Source: Selaginella moellendorffii
Taxonomy: Eukaryota; Streptophyta; Lycopodiopsida; Selaginellales; Selaginellaceae
NCBI RefSeq assembly: GCF_000143415.4
Contig: NW_003314301.1
Span: 1,642,912 to 1,706,911, forward strand
Length of the DNA: 64,000 bases
Direction of reading: 5' to 3'
Shown: piece after piece, positions 12,511 through 24,309 of the stretch
Layout of the letters: each line of letters opens with the position of its first letter
Numbering within the stretch: position 1 is the stretch's first letter
Position numbers and translations under genes: made by a program
The notes under the pieces: model-generated
Told to the model about the DNA's origin: nothing
The model's input: only the letters and a program-made list of their open reading frames with translations
The model's database searches: none

Positions 12511-12779
12511 TCTGCTGGTGTTGCTGGTTTAGACTATTAGTCTTTTTAATATTTCAGTTATTAAAAGGATTTTTAAAGTTGCTTTGCTTATTAGCAAGAG
12601 TTCTTGTAAGAAATGTTTATTAAAATTTAATATAAGCATGATGCATTATCCAAAATAGTAAATACTATCTCATTCATGAAGCTATTTAGCGATTTTTTGG
12701 ATGAGTTTATGGAGTTTATTAATTTCAACTCTTTTATCACTAATATTTGAGCAAAGGTTTTGTTAAGGGATATCTTTAC

Positions 12780-13980
12780 AGATATGAAGGGTGACAAATT
12801 TGCATCATTTAAGATACACGATGGAATTCTGGTGAAGAAGGGACATGTGGTGATTCCTTATGTTGACAAACTCATTAAATAAATTTTGGTTAAGTGTCAT
12901 GATGTGCTAGGTATTGGGCATTCAAGGGCACTAAAAATATATATATTGGTGAAGAGGCATTTTTTTGGCCTAAGATGAAGTCAAATATTAAAAAGTATAT
13001 ATATGATTGTTTGACTTATTAAAAGGTTAAAGTTAATCATCAAAAGTTTGCTAGTCTCTATCATCCTTTACATAAGCCACTCGTGGACAAGTTATTAGTA
13101 CCTTAGAGGAGCTGCATGACATAAACTCCCCCAAGGATGCTATTTGGGTTATTTTGGATCATTTAACAAAGATGGCTCTAGTGAAAATAACAATTAAAAC
13201 TTTTAAACTTGCTTAGTTTTTTATAAATTAATTATTCAGCCTCTATAGTTTGCCAAGTGATATTGCGAGTGATCGAGATCTCAAATTCACTTCTAAGTTT
13301 TGGCAAATAGTCTTTAAGAAACTAAAGACTAAGTTGAGTATAAATAGTGGTGAGCATCCACAATTAAATGAGCAAACAAAGCATATGAATCAGATGTTAG
13401 AAGATATAATAAGGTTTTTTATAGGAAACTTAACTCAACAAAGAGCACAGGAGTACTACTTGTCTTTGCTCATAATAGCATTCATTAATCAGTTATTGGT
13501 GTGTCTCCATTTATGGTGATGTATGGTTATAAGGCTAAATCTCCTATGAGTTTGACTTTGACTTTGGTTTGGGTACTTTATGCTTGTGATTTCTTTATGC
13601 AAGCCAAGCTTGAGTTGGCAAAACTGAATATGAGGCAAATTCAAGATTGAGACAAAAGATTGGTTGATAACTATCATCATTATCAAAAGTACAAAGTTAG
13701 TGACAATGTTTTTCTTAAATTATTAATTGCATAATGGTCTTTGAAAAAAGGTGGTAGTGTTAAGTTGTCTCCATAATATTGTGGGTCTTGGACAATTTTA
13801 CAATGTGTGGGGGATCTTGCTTACACTTTGGACTTGTTAGCTAGTTTAAAGATTCATTTAACATTCCATATAATCATGTTAAAAGTGTGTTTGCACTCTA
13901 ATGATCAATCCATCATCCAAGTCCCAAAGATTTATGTTGAGAAGGTTAGTCCAGCCAATATTCTTACTTAAAATATTGGT
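12780..13980 (+). mobile_element. Ty3/gypsy integrase remnant
   Basis: The plus strand, across frameshifts and stops, reads the order of a gypsy integrase: a zinc-binding region (HFFWPKMKSNIKKYIYDC), the core (PSDIASDRDLKFTSKFW, followed by HPQLNEQTKHMNQMLED in place of HPQTDGQTE), then a C-terminal part (SPFMVMYGYKAKSPM). It is AT-rich and heavily mutated. It lies where the 3' half of the AP2-domain pseudogene at 14390-15900 would be expected, so it may have replaced it. Confidence 0.75.
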
Positions 13981-14389
13981 GAAAACTTGCCGTAAGATAA
14001 TTTGGGAATTATTAGTTTGTAGAATAGTAATTCCATAAACGAAGTTATATGGGAAATTGATGATGATGTGAAGAAAGTGTTTTCAAGTTTTAACAATCCT
14101 AAGGAAGGGGAAAATTGAGTTCTATAACCATATTGCTATATGATTTAATCCATTTGTTTTGTTCTCATTCTCTTGTTTTCATGACTGTATTATCATATAA
14201 AAAATTTATATTGCTTTTTTTCTTTCATGGCTATTTTGTTACCATTTGCACATCCTTTCTCTATAGCTGTATTGCATTGGACTCCCTTCCTGTAAAACTC
14301 ATTTAGCTTCTTGAGGCTGTTATATGTGGCTGGATCATAAAATGATACAAACCACAAGAATATTCTAAGAATATTTTATGGCCCAGGGT

Positions 14390-15900
14390 TCACTCCAGGT
14401 GGGTTCTACTTAAGCTGCCAAAGGGGCATTGCAATTTTTTTGAGGATGAGCTGCCACCATGGTACACCAGCGGCAGATAGTTTGATGCTTGTGGCCGAGC
14501 CTTCCTCGTGCAAGGAGAGCCAGCTTTATGTGCAAGAAGCTCAGGTGTAAACCACAGCAATGACTCACTGCGACTCATGTTGCATAGCATGTTGGTGAAT
14601 TCCCTATCAGGCAGATTGATTGTCATGAGTTGGATCTTTCCAAACTATCCGTAAGAACTTCGGTAGTATAAGTGTTACTATGATCATACCTGGGGTATCT
14701 TGTGCTCGTAATCTGAGTAGGGAAAGTTTGGGCAGTTGTTCCCATGGAACTTGATATAAGCTCGATCATAAATCCTGTGATTAAACATCTTATAAAAAAC
14801 ATTTCTAGGAAACAAAGAAGAAAAACCTGGCTGCAGCTTCCTCATTGTTGCATGAGCTTATGTAAATCTGCTTGCTCTTTTCTCATCAGCAAAAAGAGAA
14901 AATCAGCATGACTGTCAAAGAACTTCTTTGAGAAAGCCAGAGATAAAGAGAATCTGACATCCTCACCAAATGTGTGTCTCCCACCGCTTGATTCGCTTGT
15001 AAAACAAACTCCAATGTAGAGGGACGACTTATTAGTGTATCTCCTCGCTGACTTCGGCGGGTTTCGCTTCCTTTTGCCTGATTCTTGTTGCTTGGATGAT
15101 GCCACGATCTCCCTGGTCTTCTTCATAGCACATCTCTTGATCTTAGAGCTTGGGCTGTGAGACGAAGTCTTCATCAAAGAAGTCAGGCTTGGACGTCTCT
15201 CCATCACTGAGGCTGGAAACGTTGGAGATGAGATCGACCTCTTCCTCCTCGAATACGTAATACACATCCTCCACGTCGTTGTGACCACAGCGCTCCTTTC
15301 CATGGAAGACATCGTATCTACATCTAAAGGTTGCAAGGAAGCTAAGTTGGCAGCCGCCTTGGTCGCAGCCCGAGTGGCCATGGAGGGGGCCTCCCTCTTC
15401 TCTGTGGCGATCTCACCGGATGATCATCATCACCAGACTCAACATCGGTGGATAAACTCGAGTTCGCTGGTTCTTCACTGCCATCTTCTTCAGTCTCCGA
15501 TTGGGCAGCCCATGATGACGAGGAATCCGAGCATGCAGCGCTTGCCAACTCTACTGCTGCCATTGCTGGTGATGGCACTGCTAGACAGCGTTGCTTTGTT
15601 CTTGGCGCCCTTGATGTTGCTGGAGGTACCGGGGGCAATGCAATAGGGGCTCAGGATCATCACCATGATCATGAGGAGGAGGTGTTAGCACTGGCATTGG
15701 ATCAGCTGGAGGGACTTCCAAACATGCTGGCTAGTTGGAGGTGGAAGACGATGGGGTGACGGCCATGGAAAATCTTTCGCTCTCACCTTTCGTGCCGAAC
15801 GCCGACAAAGAGTATGCTTGATGGTGGGATCCTGATCCGGGGACGTGGGCATGTCGTAATCATCTAGAAGAACCTGGAATCTCATTGCAAGAACCTCCAT
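14390..15900 (-). pseudogene. AP2-domain transcription factor remnant, copy A
   Basis: A possible start (ATG 15900) opens a reading frame with MEVLAMRFQVLLDDYD. Further 3', exon-like pieces spell an AP2 DNA-binding repeat: SLYIGVCF, then in another frame YKRIKRWETHI, then after a GT-AG gap KQIYISSCNNEEAAA, and after a further intron RIYDRAYIKFHGNNCPNFPYSDY. A single-base loss within a T run accounts for the frame change between GVCF and YKR. A second AP2 repeat is absent; gypsy sequence begins beyond the 3' end. The copy at 22200-23900 is its relative (shared N-terminal nucleotide blocks near 15300-15650 and 23570-23900). I infer an AP2/AIL-like gene that has decayed. Confidence 0.6.
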
Positions 15901-15929
15901 TGCTAGGAGCTCTATCGACAGGCACAAAG

Positions 15930-16930
15930 AGGTGTGGGAAGTTTGGCGACTGGGTTCACAACTACATGAGCTTGACTTAGTTTTAAGTTATTGCATTAAG
16001 TTGCAAGAAATTGGCTTATATAACTTAATTTTTTGTCATTAAGCTTGTTAATATTTTCAGTTGATATTTGTAACTACAATTTAAGATTCAATAGTTAGTT
16101 AGAATATGCAGTTATTATTAGTAGTCATTATTTGTGACTAGATTTAAAGTCAAAATTATCAATTATTGTTAGTTGGCATTTGTAGTTGCAAATTATGACT
16201 AAATTTTAAGTAATTTATAATGGTTATAAAACTTTCTAAAAAATATTCGATATGTTGTTATTTGTGACTAAATTTTAAGTCAATTATAATAGTTATAAAC
16301 CAGAAAATATGTCAAAAAATAAAGTTATAAATATAGTGGTAAATTTAAGTCATTATTTATCACTGCTGGGCTTTGAGAAATAGTGCTGCACAATGATCAA
16401 ATATCAAAAATCAACTTCTTTAGCCAAGCATACTTGATTTGAAGAGTGATTCTGAGAATTACAAATTTGACTATAGAAACCATTGCTGTAGGCTGTTTTG
16501 ACTCTTGAAAGTAAAGTAAACACTTTATTGACGAGCACAAATCTTGTTCTTCATGATAACAAGAGGAGCTCAATCAATGACCAACAAATAGCTGGAACAA
16601 GAAGTTAGTATATATATATATATTCCAAAATACCTAATCCTTATGATGGCCAAAAGTGTCATAATAAAAATATAGAAGCCCTCGAATGAGCAGATATATG
16701 CAGCTTTTGTTGGCCACAAGAAAAGCGAAGAATATTTAGAGAGCTTGTAATGTTTTTCTAGAAAGAACTAAAGAACTCCCTGCAGGGTAATCAGACAGTA
16801 TTCAGGAAGTAACAAACTCAAAAACATCACATACTTGTAAGTGAGTACTCTTTTCTTGATCAATAGCAAGCAAAATTCTCCCATAACTTGTCTGTTCATA
16901 CTATGAGAAAGCTGTCTGCATTCACCAGCG
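15930..16930. other. AT-rich spacer with degenerate tandem repeat
   Basis: No gene seen. Between about 16090 and 16340 a unit containing GACTAAATTTTAAGT followed by TTATAATRGTTATAAA recurs, with a period near 68 bp for the two clearest copies (from about 16197 and 16265). It could be a small decayed element. Confidence 0.5.
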
Positions 16931-16931
16931 A

Positions 16932-17470
16932 CTACCCACTGCAAAGCCCTAATTGTTGTACACTTTCTTCACCTCTTCGATGTCCTTTTTGCCATAATTG
17001 CCCTCTAGTTTCGCTTTCTGGATGTCCCAAGTTTGCAAACAAGCTTCCCCACCTTAGTTTTAGCAAGTATGTACAAGTTCTGGAAAAAAAATTATTAACA
17101 AGTTTTTGCTTGTTATTGATCAAGCAAACTGCGCCCAACGCAAAGTCCGAAGCATCCGTTTCTACCTCAAAGTCCTTACCAAAGTCTGGTAATGCCAACA
17201 CGGGAGCTTTCCTCAACTTCCCTTTGAGGTGGACGAATGCCGCCTCGCATTCCGCTGTCCATACCATCTTCCCTTTTCCTGTTTGGTCCGTTAAGGGCAT
17301 GGCTACTCTCAAATAGTGTCTGATAAACTTTCGATAGTAGTTGCGTAGCCCCAAGAACGCCCTCAACTCATGTACATTTGATGGTCGCTCCCATTCCTGG
17401 ATCGCTTGGACCTTCTCCGGGTCCACCTTAAGCCCGTCCTAGCCCACCACATGCCCGAGAAACTTTACCT
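16932..17470 (-). mobile_element. Ty3/gypsy RT thumb and RNase H start, inverted piece
   Basis: Read on the minus strand from 17462: KFLGHVVG, one in-frame TAG, DGLKVDPEKVQAIQEW, RAFLGLRNYYRKFI and then PVLALPDFGKDFEVETDASDFALGAV, the typical gypsy connection and RNase H opening with its DAS catalytic motif. The continuation of the same domain (HPVAFFSKKLN) is on the opposite strand from 17471, so an inversion breakpoint lies at about 17465. Confidence 0.85.
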
Positions 17471-18620
17471 TTGAAGCAAGACAACCATCCAGTAGCGTTC
17501 TTCTCGAAGAAGTTAAACAAGGCTCAAAGGAAGTGGCCTGCCCACGAGAAGGAATTATTTGTGGTGGTCAAGGCACTCAAGGAGTGGCGACACTACGTTA
17601 GGAGACACTTCAAGGTTTACACGGACAATGTGGCAATGAAACACTTCTTGTCACAGCCTGATCTGAGAGGGAAACAAGGTCAGTGGGCCAATGCCTTGGC
17701 CGAGTTTGATTGTGAGATTCTGTACAAGCATGGGAAGAGCAACATCATGGCTGATGCCCTAAGTCGAAAAACGAGCTTGAGGTTGGCGCTATCCAGCGCA
17801 ACAGCAACCTTCTGGGACGATGTGCGGATAGCATATGAGAACGATGGTCTAGCACAAGAAGTGCTGCTGAGGAATCTAGAGGCACGGGAAGCTCACCAGA
17901 GAGGTGAGCTGCCAACGGAAGAGAAAACAGGCTATGAGGAACGCAACGGACTCATTTATTACAAGCAAACGAGGGTGTATGTTCCAGAAGGGGAACTAAG
18001 GAAGGTAGCCTTAGAAGAGTGTTATGACGGACCTCTTGCGGGACACGGCAGAGTGCCCAAGACGATGGGCTTACGCAAGAGGAAGTACCATTAGCCAGAT
18101 ATAGCAAAGGACGTCCAAGACTATGTAAAGACATGTCCAACATGTCAGCAGGTCAAAGCCGTGACTAAGGCTAGGGGGGGCTTGTTGCAAAGCATCCCAA
18201 TTCCAGATCGTTCGTGGAAATGTCTTATGATGGACTTCATCACGGAACTTCCCCCAAGCGAGGGGTTTGATGCGATATTCGTGGTGGTGGACCGATTTTC
18301 GAAAATGACACATTTCATACCCACCACAACGGAAGTGGATGCGGAAGGTGTGGCGAAGCTATTCTTCGAGCAAGTGGTTCGAATGCGGGGAAGGCCGGAA
18401 GAGATTATCTCAGATCGAGATAAGATCTTCACTAGTAGGTTCTGGAGGACTCTCCTGAAATAGTATCGCACCAAGTTGAAATTCAGCACAGCCTATCACC
18501 CACAGACAGGTATTGGGTATTAAGTCAAGTTTGATGGCACTAACACTTTTTGACAGACGGACAAACGGAAAGGGTGAATAGGCAGCTGGAGGATTATTTG
18601 CGATGCTACGAGGATTGACC
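17471..18620 (+). mobile_element. Ty3/gypsy RNase H and integrase
   Basis: The plus-strand frame 17471-18094 encodes RNase H (HPVAFFSKKLN, EKELFVVVKALKEWRHYV, MADALSRK) followed by the start of the integrase zinc region (LAGHGR). After a stop at 18092-18094 the same protein continues: [55 protein letters not shown]. The acidic D,D residues of the core are visible. The HPQTDGQ motif is split by a 47-bp insertion that looks like an intron. Only a few stops interrupt it, so it is younger than the other gypsy pieces here. Confidence 0.88.
18510..18556 (+). other. Intron-like 47-bp insertion in gypsy integrase
   Basis: It begins GTATTG, ends TTTTTGACAG, and contains CTAAC 18 bp before its end, a fit to a branch point. 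Removing exactly 47 bp restores the reading frame and the universally conserved text [17 protein letters not shown]. Its size matches the host's short introns. Confidence 0.65.
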
Positions 18621-18945
18621 TAAGGTTAGGATACTACCAGATCAGGGTAGCTAAGGAAGATGTCGAGAAGACAACTTGTCAAATGAGGTATGGGAGCTTT
18701 GAGTTTCTGGTGATGCCCTTTGGGCTATGCAATGCGCCGGCAACGTTTTCGGCGTTGATGAACCACATCTTTGTACCCTATCTGGATCACTTCGTGGTTG
18801 TCTATATCGACGACATTCTGATCTATAGCGAGACGCTAGAGGAGCATGCCGAACACTTGGAGAAGGTATTTGAGAAACTAAGGGAACACAAACTGTATGC
18901 TAAAGAGAGCAAATGTGACTTTGCTCTCTTCATTTACCTTGCTCT
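18621..18945 (+). mobile_element. Ty3/gypsy reverse transcriptase palm
   Basis: Encodes [54 protein letters not shown] and KESKCDFA, the RT palm with its YIDD catalytic motif, in one nearly clean frame. It follows directly after the integrase piece, whereas in an intact element RT precedes integrase. The junction falls at CYE / RIDLRLGYY near 18618. Confidence 0.88.
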
Positions 18946-19164
18946 TTCGGCAGAATTCAGGATCAAACCAGCAGCTCTCATCAATGATTTGATCCGGAAG
19001 TCAAAAAGTATGGCAGCTCCAAAGGAGGTGAACACAACATGCTTGATATTCCCCTTCTGGCAAGCTTCCATTACATTTCAAGTGCCATCTATAGCAGGTT
19101 TTAACACAGCCTATCAATGACAGTTGTATTGTCAATAAGAACAAAAAATCCCCAAGAAAGAAGA

Positions 19165-19345
19165 AAACTCACATTTGGATCCTCAAAGTTTAGAGCAACC
19201 GGACAAGCTGTATGGAAGACAACATCACAGCCACAAACAGCGGGCGCAAGAGAGTCATAGTCGAGAACATCAGCTCTAAACAGCGATAATCTCCCCAGCT
19301 CCAAGGAGCTTCTTCAGATGCCCATACTTCTCATTGTTATCTGGA
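19165..19345 (-). pseudogene. Extended-SDR reductase fragment (DFR/ANR/CCR-like)
   Basis: The minus strand encodes NNEKYGHLKKLLGA and, in a shifted frame, GRLSLFRADVLDYDSLAPAVCGCDVVFHTACPV. This is the region after the Rossmann dinucleotide-binding motif in NADPH-dependent reductases of flavonoid and lignin metabolism. There is a frameshift at the GA/GRL point, the glycine-rich N terminus is absent, and the match ends at about 19165. I read it as a dead fragment joined to the dehydrogenase remnant next to it. Confidence 0.6.
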
Positions 19346-20190
19346 ATCCAAAGGAATCAAAAGCCAAGAATCGATCAATACATAATTGTAACTTTTTTCT
19401 AGAAAGAACGACAGACATAGCCATTCCCACCTAGGCATTGGATAGCCTGGACATGATTTGAGAATTAGGAACAGACTAGAATTATGAAAGAGCTTGCCTG
19501 CAAAGCCATTTGAGTTGCATTCTCTAATGAAATAGCTGCAGCACAATCCTGTAGACAAGGCTTTAGTCTAGAAATCCACAGCATTTTGTCAGTTGAATAT
19601 TACCTTTCTAAATATGTGACCAGCATCACAGCTTCGAGCAACAGAATGAACTAGAGCCCTGTTAAAACCAAATTGTAGACAATTCAGGAAACAAATGCTG
19701 GCAAATCGACATTCTACCTGGAAGCTTGCATCTTAGTGTACATATCAGCTAGCTTTCCCTGTAACATCAAAGCTCTTGAAAAGTGTGTATGAGAAAGGAG
19801 AAAAATACCTATATAAGTTGAAACTCTCCTATAGGCTTTCCAAATTGTTCCCTTTGGCACACATAGGGAAGAACCACGTCCATGCAAGCTTGCATGAGAC
19901 CCAAAGGACCAAATGCCAATAAAAGCCTCTTCAAATCCAGCCCAAACATCATCACATAAACACCTGTTAGTAACAAGTTCAATCTTGAAACCTAGCAAGC
20001 TCACCTCTTCCTTCCTGACCAAGAATGTTCTTCAGAGGCACAAAGCAGTCCTGAAACACCAACTTGCACCTAAATAAAAATGTTAGGACATGTGTTCTTA
20101 CAATGTAGAAGATTGACAACCTAAGTATCACGTCCACACAATCCAAGTTTGTCTAGTTTTTGAGCTGTTGTGAATCTGGAAGGAGTTAAT
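19346..20190 (-). pseudogene. Isovaleryl-CoA dehydrogenase, 5'-truncated remnant
   Basis: Minus-strand exon-like pieces in the correct order spell [95 protein letters not shown] and AIQCLGGNGYV. These are the C-terminal half of the mitochondrial acyl-CoA dehydrogenase of leucine breakdown. Introns with GT-AG borders remain, so this came from a DNA-level duplication, not a cDNA. The N-terminal half and the last exon (including the catalytic region after GNGY) are missing, and the end runs into the reductase fragment. Confidence 0.7.
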
Positions 20191-22190
20191 TGTTAGACTA
20201 GCAGGGCTCATCATCGGACTTGAGTAGCACCAAGCTGTTGATCACTGAGAGACCTCGATTTAATTTTCTTCATACCTTGGAGGGCAAACTCCAGCAGGCT
20301 GTGGATCATGAGTACCTCCTCATTGATCAATGCTATGGAAGAAAAGGATCTAAAAATATTTGGGAAGCTACACCTTTGAACCTAAACAAGCCAGTGAGGA
20401 TCCTTGTGACTTGTTCCTGCCCTCTCCACATCCTGGCACCCCCACGTTTGTAGAGGATCTCCATTGCTCCAACAATTCTGATCCATGCTACAGTCCGTCC
20501 CCTACTAATTCTAGGGTAATCTAACCCAAGCTTTTATTTTAATCATGATTTATATTTTTGCTCTCCACAAAATTTTCATACCCATTGCTTCTACCTTCAA
20601 CTTTATCATAGCTATAATTTTCAGCCTAAAATTTTTTTTGTTATAACCTCATTAGAAAAAATATAAATAAAATATTTACAAACTTGTTTTGAAGACTTTG
20701 AATTCCTCCTAAACTAATTTTGTTCAAATTTTTTACCTTTTGTCATGTAACAACTTACTTCAAATTACTTTTCCCAACTTGATTTTCTACATACCTTTTA
20801 ACAGCTTCAATTCTTTGCACACCTTGTTAGATCGTATAGGGTAGCAGTGGAACCTAGGATTGCAGCACTGCCGCAACATTGCAGTATGGTTCTGCTGCTC
20901 CTCTATATGATCTAACAGGATTGAAGTGAGGCATGATGCAAAACAAGAAAGCAAAGGAACTAAAGAACTAGAGAAACAAAGGTTGAGCAAATTAGAAGAG
21001 ATTCTCTCCTTTTTCTTCTACTGGAAAGAGACCACGAACTAAGGACGATCTTTTTCTTAAAGGTTCTGAAAAATCGTGGCCGTCCACAATGCGCAGCCGC
21101 CCATTAAAGCTTTACGTATCAGTGCACGTCCGTATGCAGTGTCGCGTACGTTACTCGTTTGACACCTGTGTAAGATAAGTATCGACACTGATTCAGTGGA
21201 GTCCTAGTCAGCGAATTGTTACTCCTTATTCCTCCAAAGTGCATGAATTCTGGTGAGACAACAAGAAATCTTGAGCATGTGACAATGTGCGTCAAATGCG
21301 CGGCATGCATCAGAGGTCAATCGGAATGCAACACGTACCTCTTGAAAGTTATTGTGTGTTGGTGAATGGGAGCTAACAGATATGAACATTTGAAAGTATC
21401 CACCTGAAGAATGCATTGAAAATCACATTTTACTTGTGTACCAAAGCTGAGGAACTATAATTTGCATCTAAATCCTACCATGAAGAATTACTTGCATAAC
21501 AAAACTGGAAATCACTTCGTCACAGATCAAAGGGAGCAGCCTGAATTTTTACAAAAGAATTGCGGGCAGTTCTTTGTGGAAATTTAAGAAGGATTTTCAT
21601 TGCGGATTTGGTATTGTCATTGTGGAAGGAAGTAAAATATGTAGAAGCCTATAAAACCTTTTTCCTAATCCTCATTCCTCACGAGCCACAAGGAGATCAA
21701 TTTCCATGTCCACCATACCTTGATTAGCTGCGGCACCCATTATTGCTGCATTACATTCAATTTCGAAACAGAAATGCACTTGAAATATAAAAATCCCCAA
21801 AGAGAAGCGGCAGATTCCAGTCAAGTAGCTACTCTTCGGCTCTTTGGTTATTGGCAATATGGTCAAATTGTAAATTGTGGGACCCACCATTCCTGGACCG
21901 TTGAATATTTCGAGCTAAGTGAGAGGCTTTCCCTCTTTTTTAAGCAACAGAAATGTGATGCCCCTCCAAGACATCAACAGTTACTTCCTTCGCGCTCCTT
22001 GAGAATGTTATTAAAATTCAAATTTGTTTTCTGCTTTTATGTACGACTTGCTCACTCAACATTCGGACTCACGACTGGGATATTTTATTCCGGTCACCGT
22101 CCCCTTGGGATGTTATTGTAAAGCACTCACGAGAAAAAAGTAATGGCACTGTCATGGTGAAGCACTCACGCAAGAAAACTAGTGATCATC
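20190..22190. other. No recognisable gene
   Basis: About 2 kb between the dehydrogenase remnant and the AP2 remnant. I found no domain on either strand. It contains one stem-loop (20826-20916). Open frames near 20220-20453 and 21720-22121 show no motif I know. Confidence 0.4.
20826..20916. repeat. Imperfect inverted repeat, possible small-RNA hairpin
   Basis: GTTAGATCGTATAG with GTAGCAGTGGAACC on the left pairs with GGTTCTGCTGCTCC and TATATGATCTAAC on the right. The arms are about 29 nt with a few mismatches or wobbles, around a roughly 33-nt terminal region that can pair further. The shape and size fit a plant microRNA precursor or a small foldback element. No mature small RNA can be assigned from sequence alone. 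Confidence 0.4.
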
Positions 22191-22199
22191 TAGTTTCCT

Positions 22200-23900
22200 T
22201 GCTGCCCTCCAAGCCCTTCGAAACATGGCTTTGAGGTCTCCCCAAACCTCCCTCGTGAGACTTGACTTGGGAGCTGCTGGTGGATCATAGTTGCTGCTTC
22301 CTCCACCCTAACTGTGGCAGCATTTGTCTTCTGCTTGACCTTCCTATCATGAACGCTGTACGCTCCCTTTTCTGTTCAGACCGTGCAGATTTCTTATGTA
22401 CTGAATGAAGTCATTCTCAGCCAAGGTGATCCACTGTAATATCGTTAGATGGTAAATCAATCAGAACATGCAAACACAATCACCTGTGGCATCTCGTCAG
22501 TGTAGTTTTCATATGTGAAGTGGAGGTTTTTCTCCCCACTGAAGAATCTGATAGCCCCTCAATCAGTTCCTGTCAAAACAATGTGTTAGAAACAAGTGGA
22601 GTTTTAGTTTTTATTGAACCTTGCTGCCTCCTCTTGTGTCTCATATGCCCCTGCGCTTGGAAATTCAAACATAAACAATGGCTCTTTAAATATATAACAA
22701 AAAGCTCACGCAGTCGAATCGTACGACGCCTCAGCCTGCGGCAAAGATGAAAACCACAGTGTTAGAATGCTGAAGGTCTTTTGTTGGCTTAGATCAAATT
22801 TTACACTCAAGTAATGCAACTTGAGTCTGATCTTGGCATCATCCAAGTAGCTAGTGCTTACGTTATGGAAGCCGCCCAAGGGGCTTTGCGATTTTTGAGA
22901 AGATACACTCCGTTATGGTTTGATGCTCGAGGCTGAGTCTCCTTCGTCCCAGCGCCATATGCAAGAAGCTCCGGTGTATAGCAGAGCAACGACTGGCCAC
23001 ATGTTGATGAACTCCTTGTTGGGGAGATTGATCCACTGCAGCGAAAATCCAAGTGTTACATCGATCTTTAGAACTACCTGGAAGAACTAGTCTATAAGCG
23101 TTCCTATGATCATACCTGGGGTATCTTGTGCATGTAGTCTGAGTAGGGAAAGTTTGGGCAGTTTGTCCCACGGAACTTGATGTAAGCTCGGTCATAGATC
23201 CTATTACTTATCAAAAAGTTTCTAGGAAAGAAAGAAGAAGACGAAGAACCTGGCTGCGGCTTCCTCGCTGCTGCATGAACCTATATAAATCTTCTTGTTG
23301 CTTTTGATGATCAGGAAAGAGAGAGAAAAAAAAAACCAAGTGTTTCTCTTCCTTGTAAAGGTTCTTCTCACTTGGATGTATGCCACGATCTCCCTGGCCT
23401 TCTTCTTCGCACCCTTAGACGTTTTGATCCTAGAGCTCGAGCTGCGAGATGAAGCCTTGATCGCAGTCGAGGTTGGGAGTCTGTCCGTCGCTGAAGGTGA
23501 TAGCAGACCTGTTCCTCCTCGAATACGTAGCACACATCCTCGGGGTCCTCGGGATCAAAGTGGAAGTCGTATCTAAATCTAAAGCTTGCTTGGAGATCCT
23601 CAAAGAAGCCCGAGTGAATCGCTTGGTGGCAGCCTTTGTTGCGGCCCAAGTGGCTATGGAGGGCACGTCCTTCTCCTCCATGGCAATCGCTGGATTATCA
23701 TCACCACCCGACTCACCAGCGATGGAAGACAAGCTCGCTGGTTCTTCACTGCTATCTTCTTCAATATTCTCCAATATAATGATGAAGAGGTATCCAAGCA
23801 TGCAGACAACTCCATTGCTTCCATCTCTAGTGCTAGACAGTGTCGCTTTGTTCTTCAATGCTGCTAGAGCTACTGGGGGCTGTAAGGGGTTCCAAAAGTA
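22200..23900 (-). pseudogene. AP2-domain transcription factor remnant, copy B
   Basis: Minus-strand pieces include EDVCYVFEEE, KKIYIGSCSSEEAAA, RIYDRAYIKFRGTNCPNFPYSDY, INLPNKEFINMW and, further 3', a second AP2 repeat: a 31-nt exon-like unit (AYETQEEAA, between AG and GT) and GAIRFFSGEKNLHFTYENYTDEMPQ. The first AP2 repeat lacks its opening strand (the YKRIKRWE block present in copy A is deleted). The second has an in-frame TGA just before GAIRFF, where a single C-to-T change from CGA would explain it. I infer an AIL-type double-AP2 gene that no longer encodes a full protein. Confidence 0.6.
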
Positions 23901-24309
23901 TAATAGAAATAGTGAGGTTTAGGATAGAGTCTTGAAAGAACTCTCTAATGGTGCTTTTAAATTAACTTGATATTGGGAATTAGGGTTAATAACTTTGGGT
24001 GGGAGTGAGTATAGACTTGGGTGGTGTTAAAAAAGCCACCTAAAGAAATGCTCAAAAGTAACTCTCACTTTTGGAAAGGAAACTGATTGCGGTGCTCCCC
24101 GCTCATATAGAGTGGTGCCCCATTTGAATATCATGTGGTTTATTAGTCCTCACTTGTTCTGCATTACCATTATTTATAGTCTTTTGCTTTTTTTTTCGCT
24201 TCTCATCACATTTTAACTTACATATGAGGGTCTATTGGTATATGCCAATTGTCCTTCTAGAGTGTTCAATCGAGCCTTGGATGACAAAACTTCACCACTA
24301 GACTATTGT

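Noticed and set aside
20826-20916. miR167 precursor
   Set aside because: Likeness is limited to GCTGC and ATGATCTA, and the arm order is opposite to known miR167 precursors.
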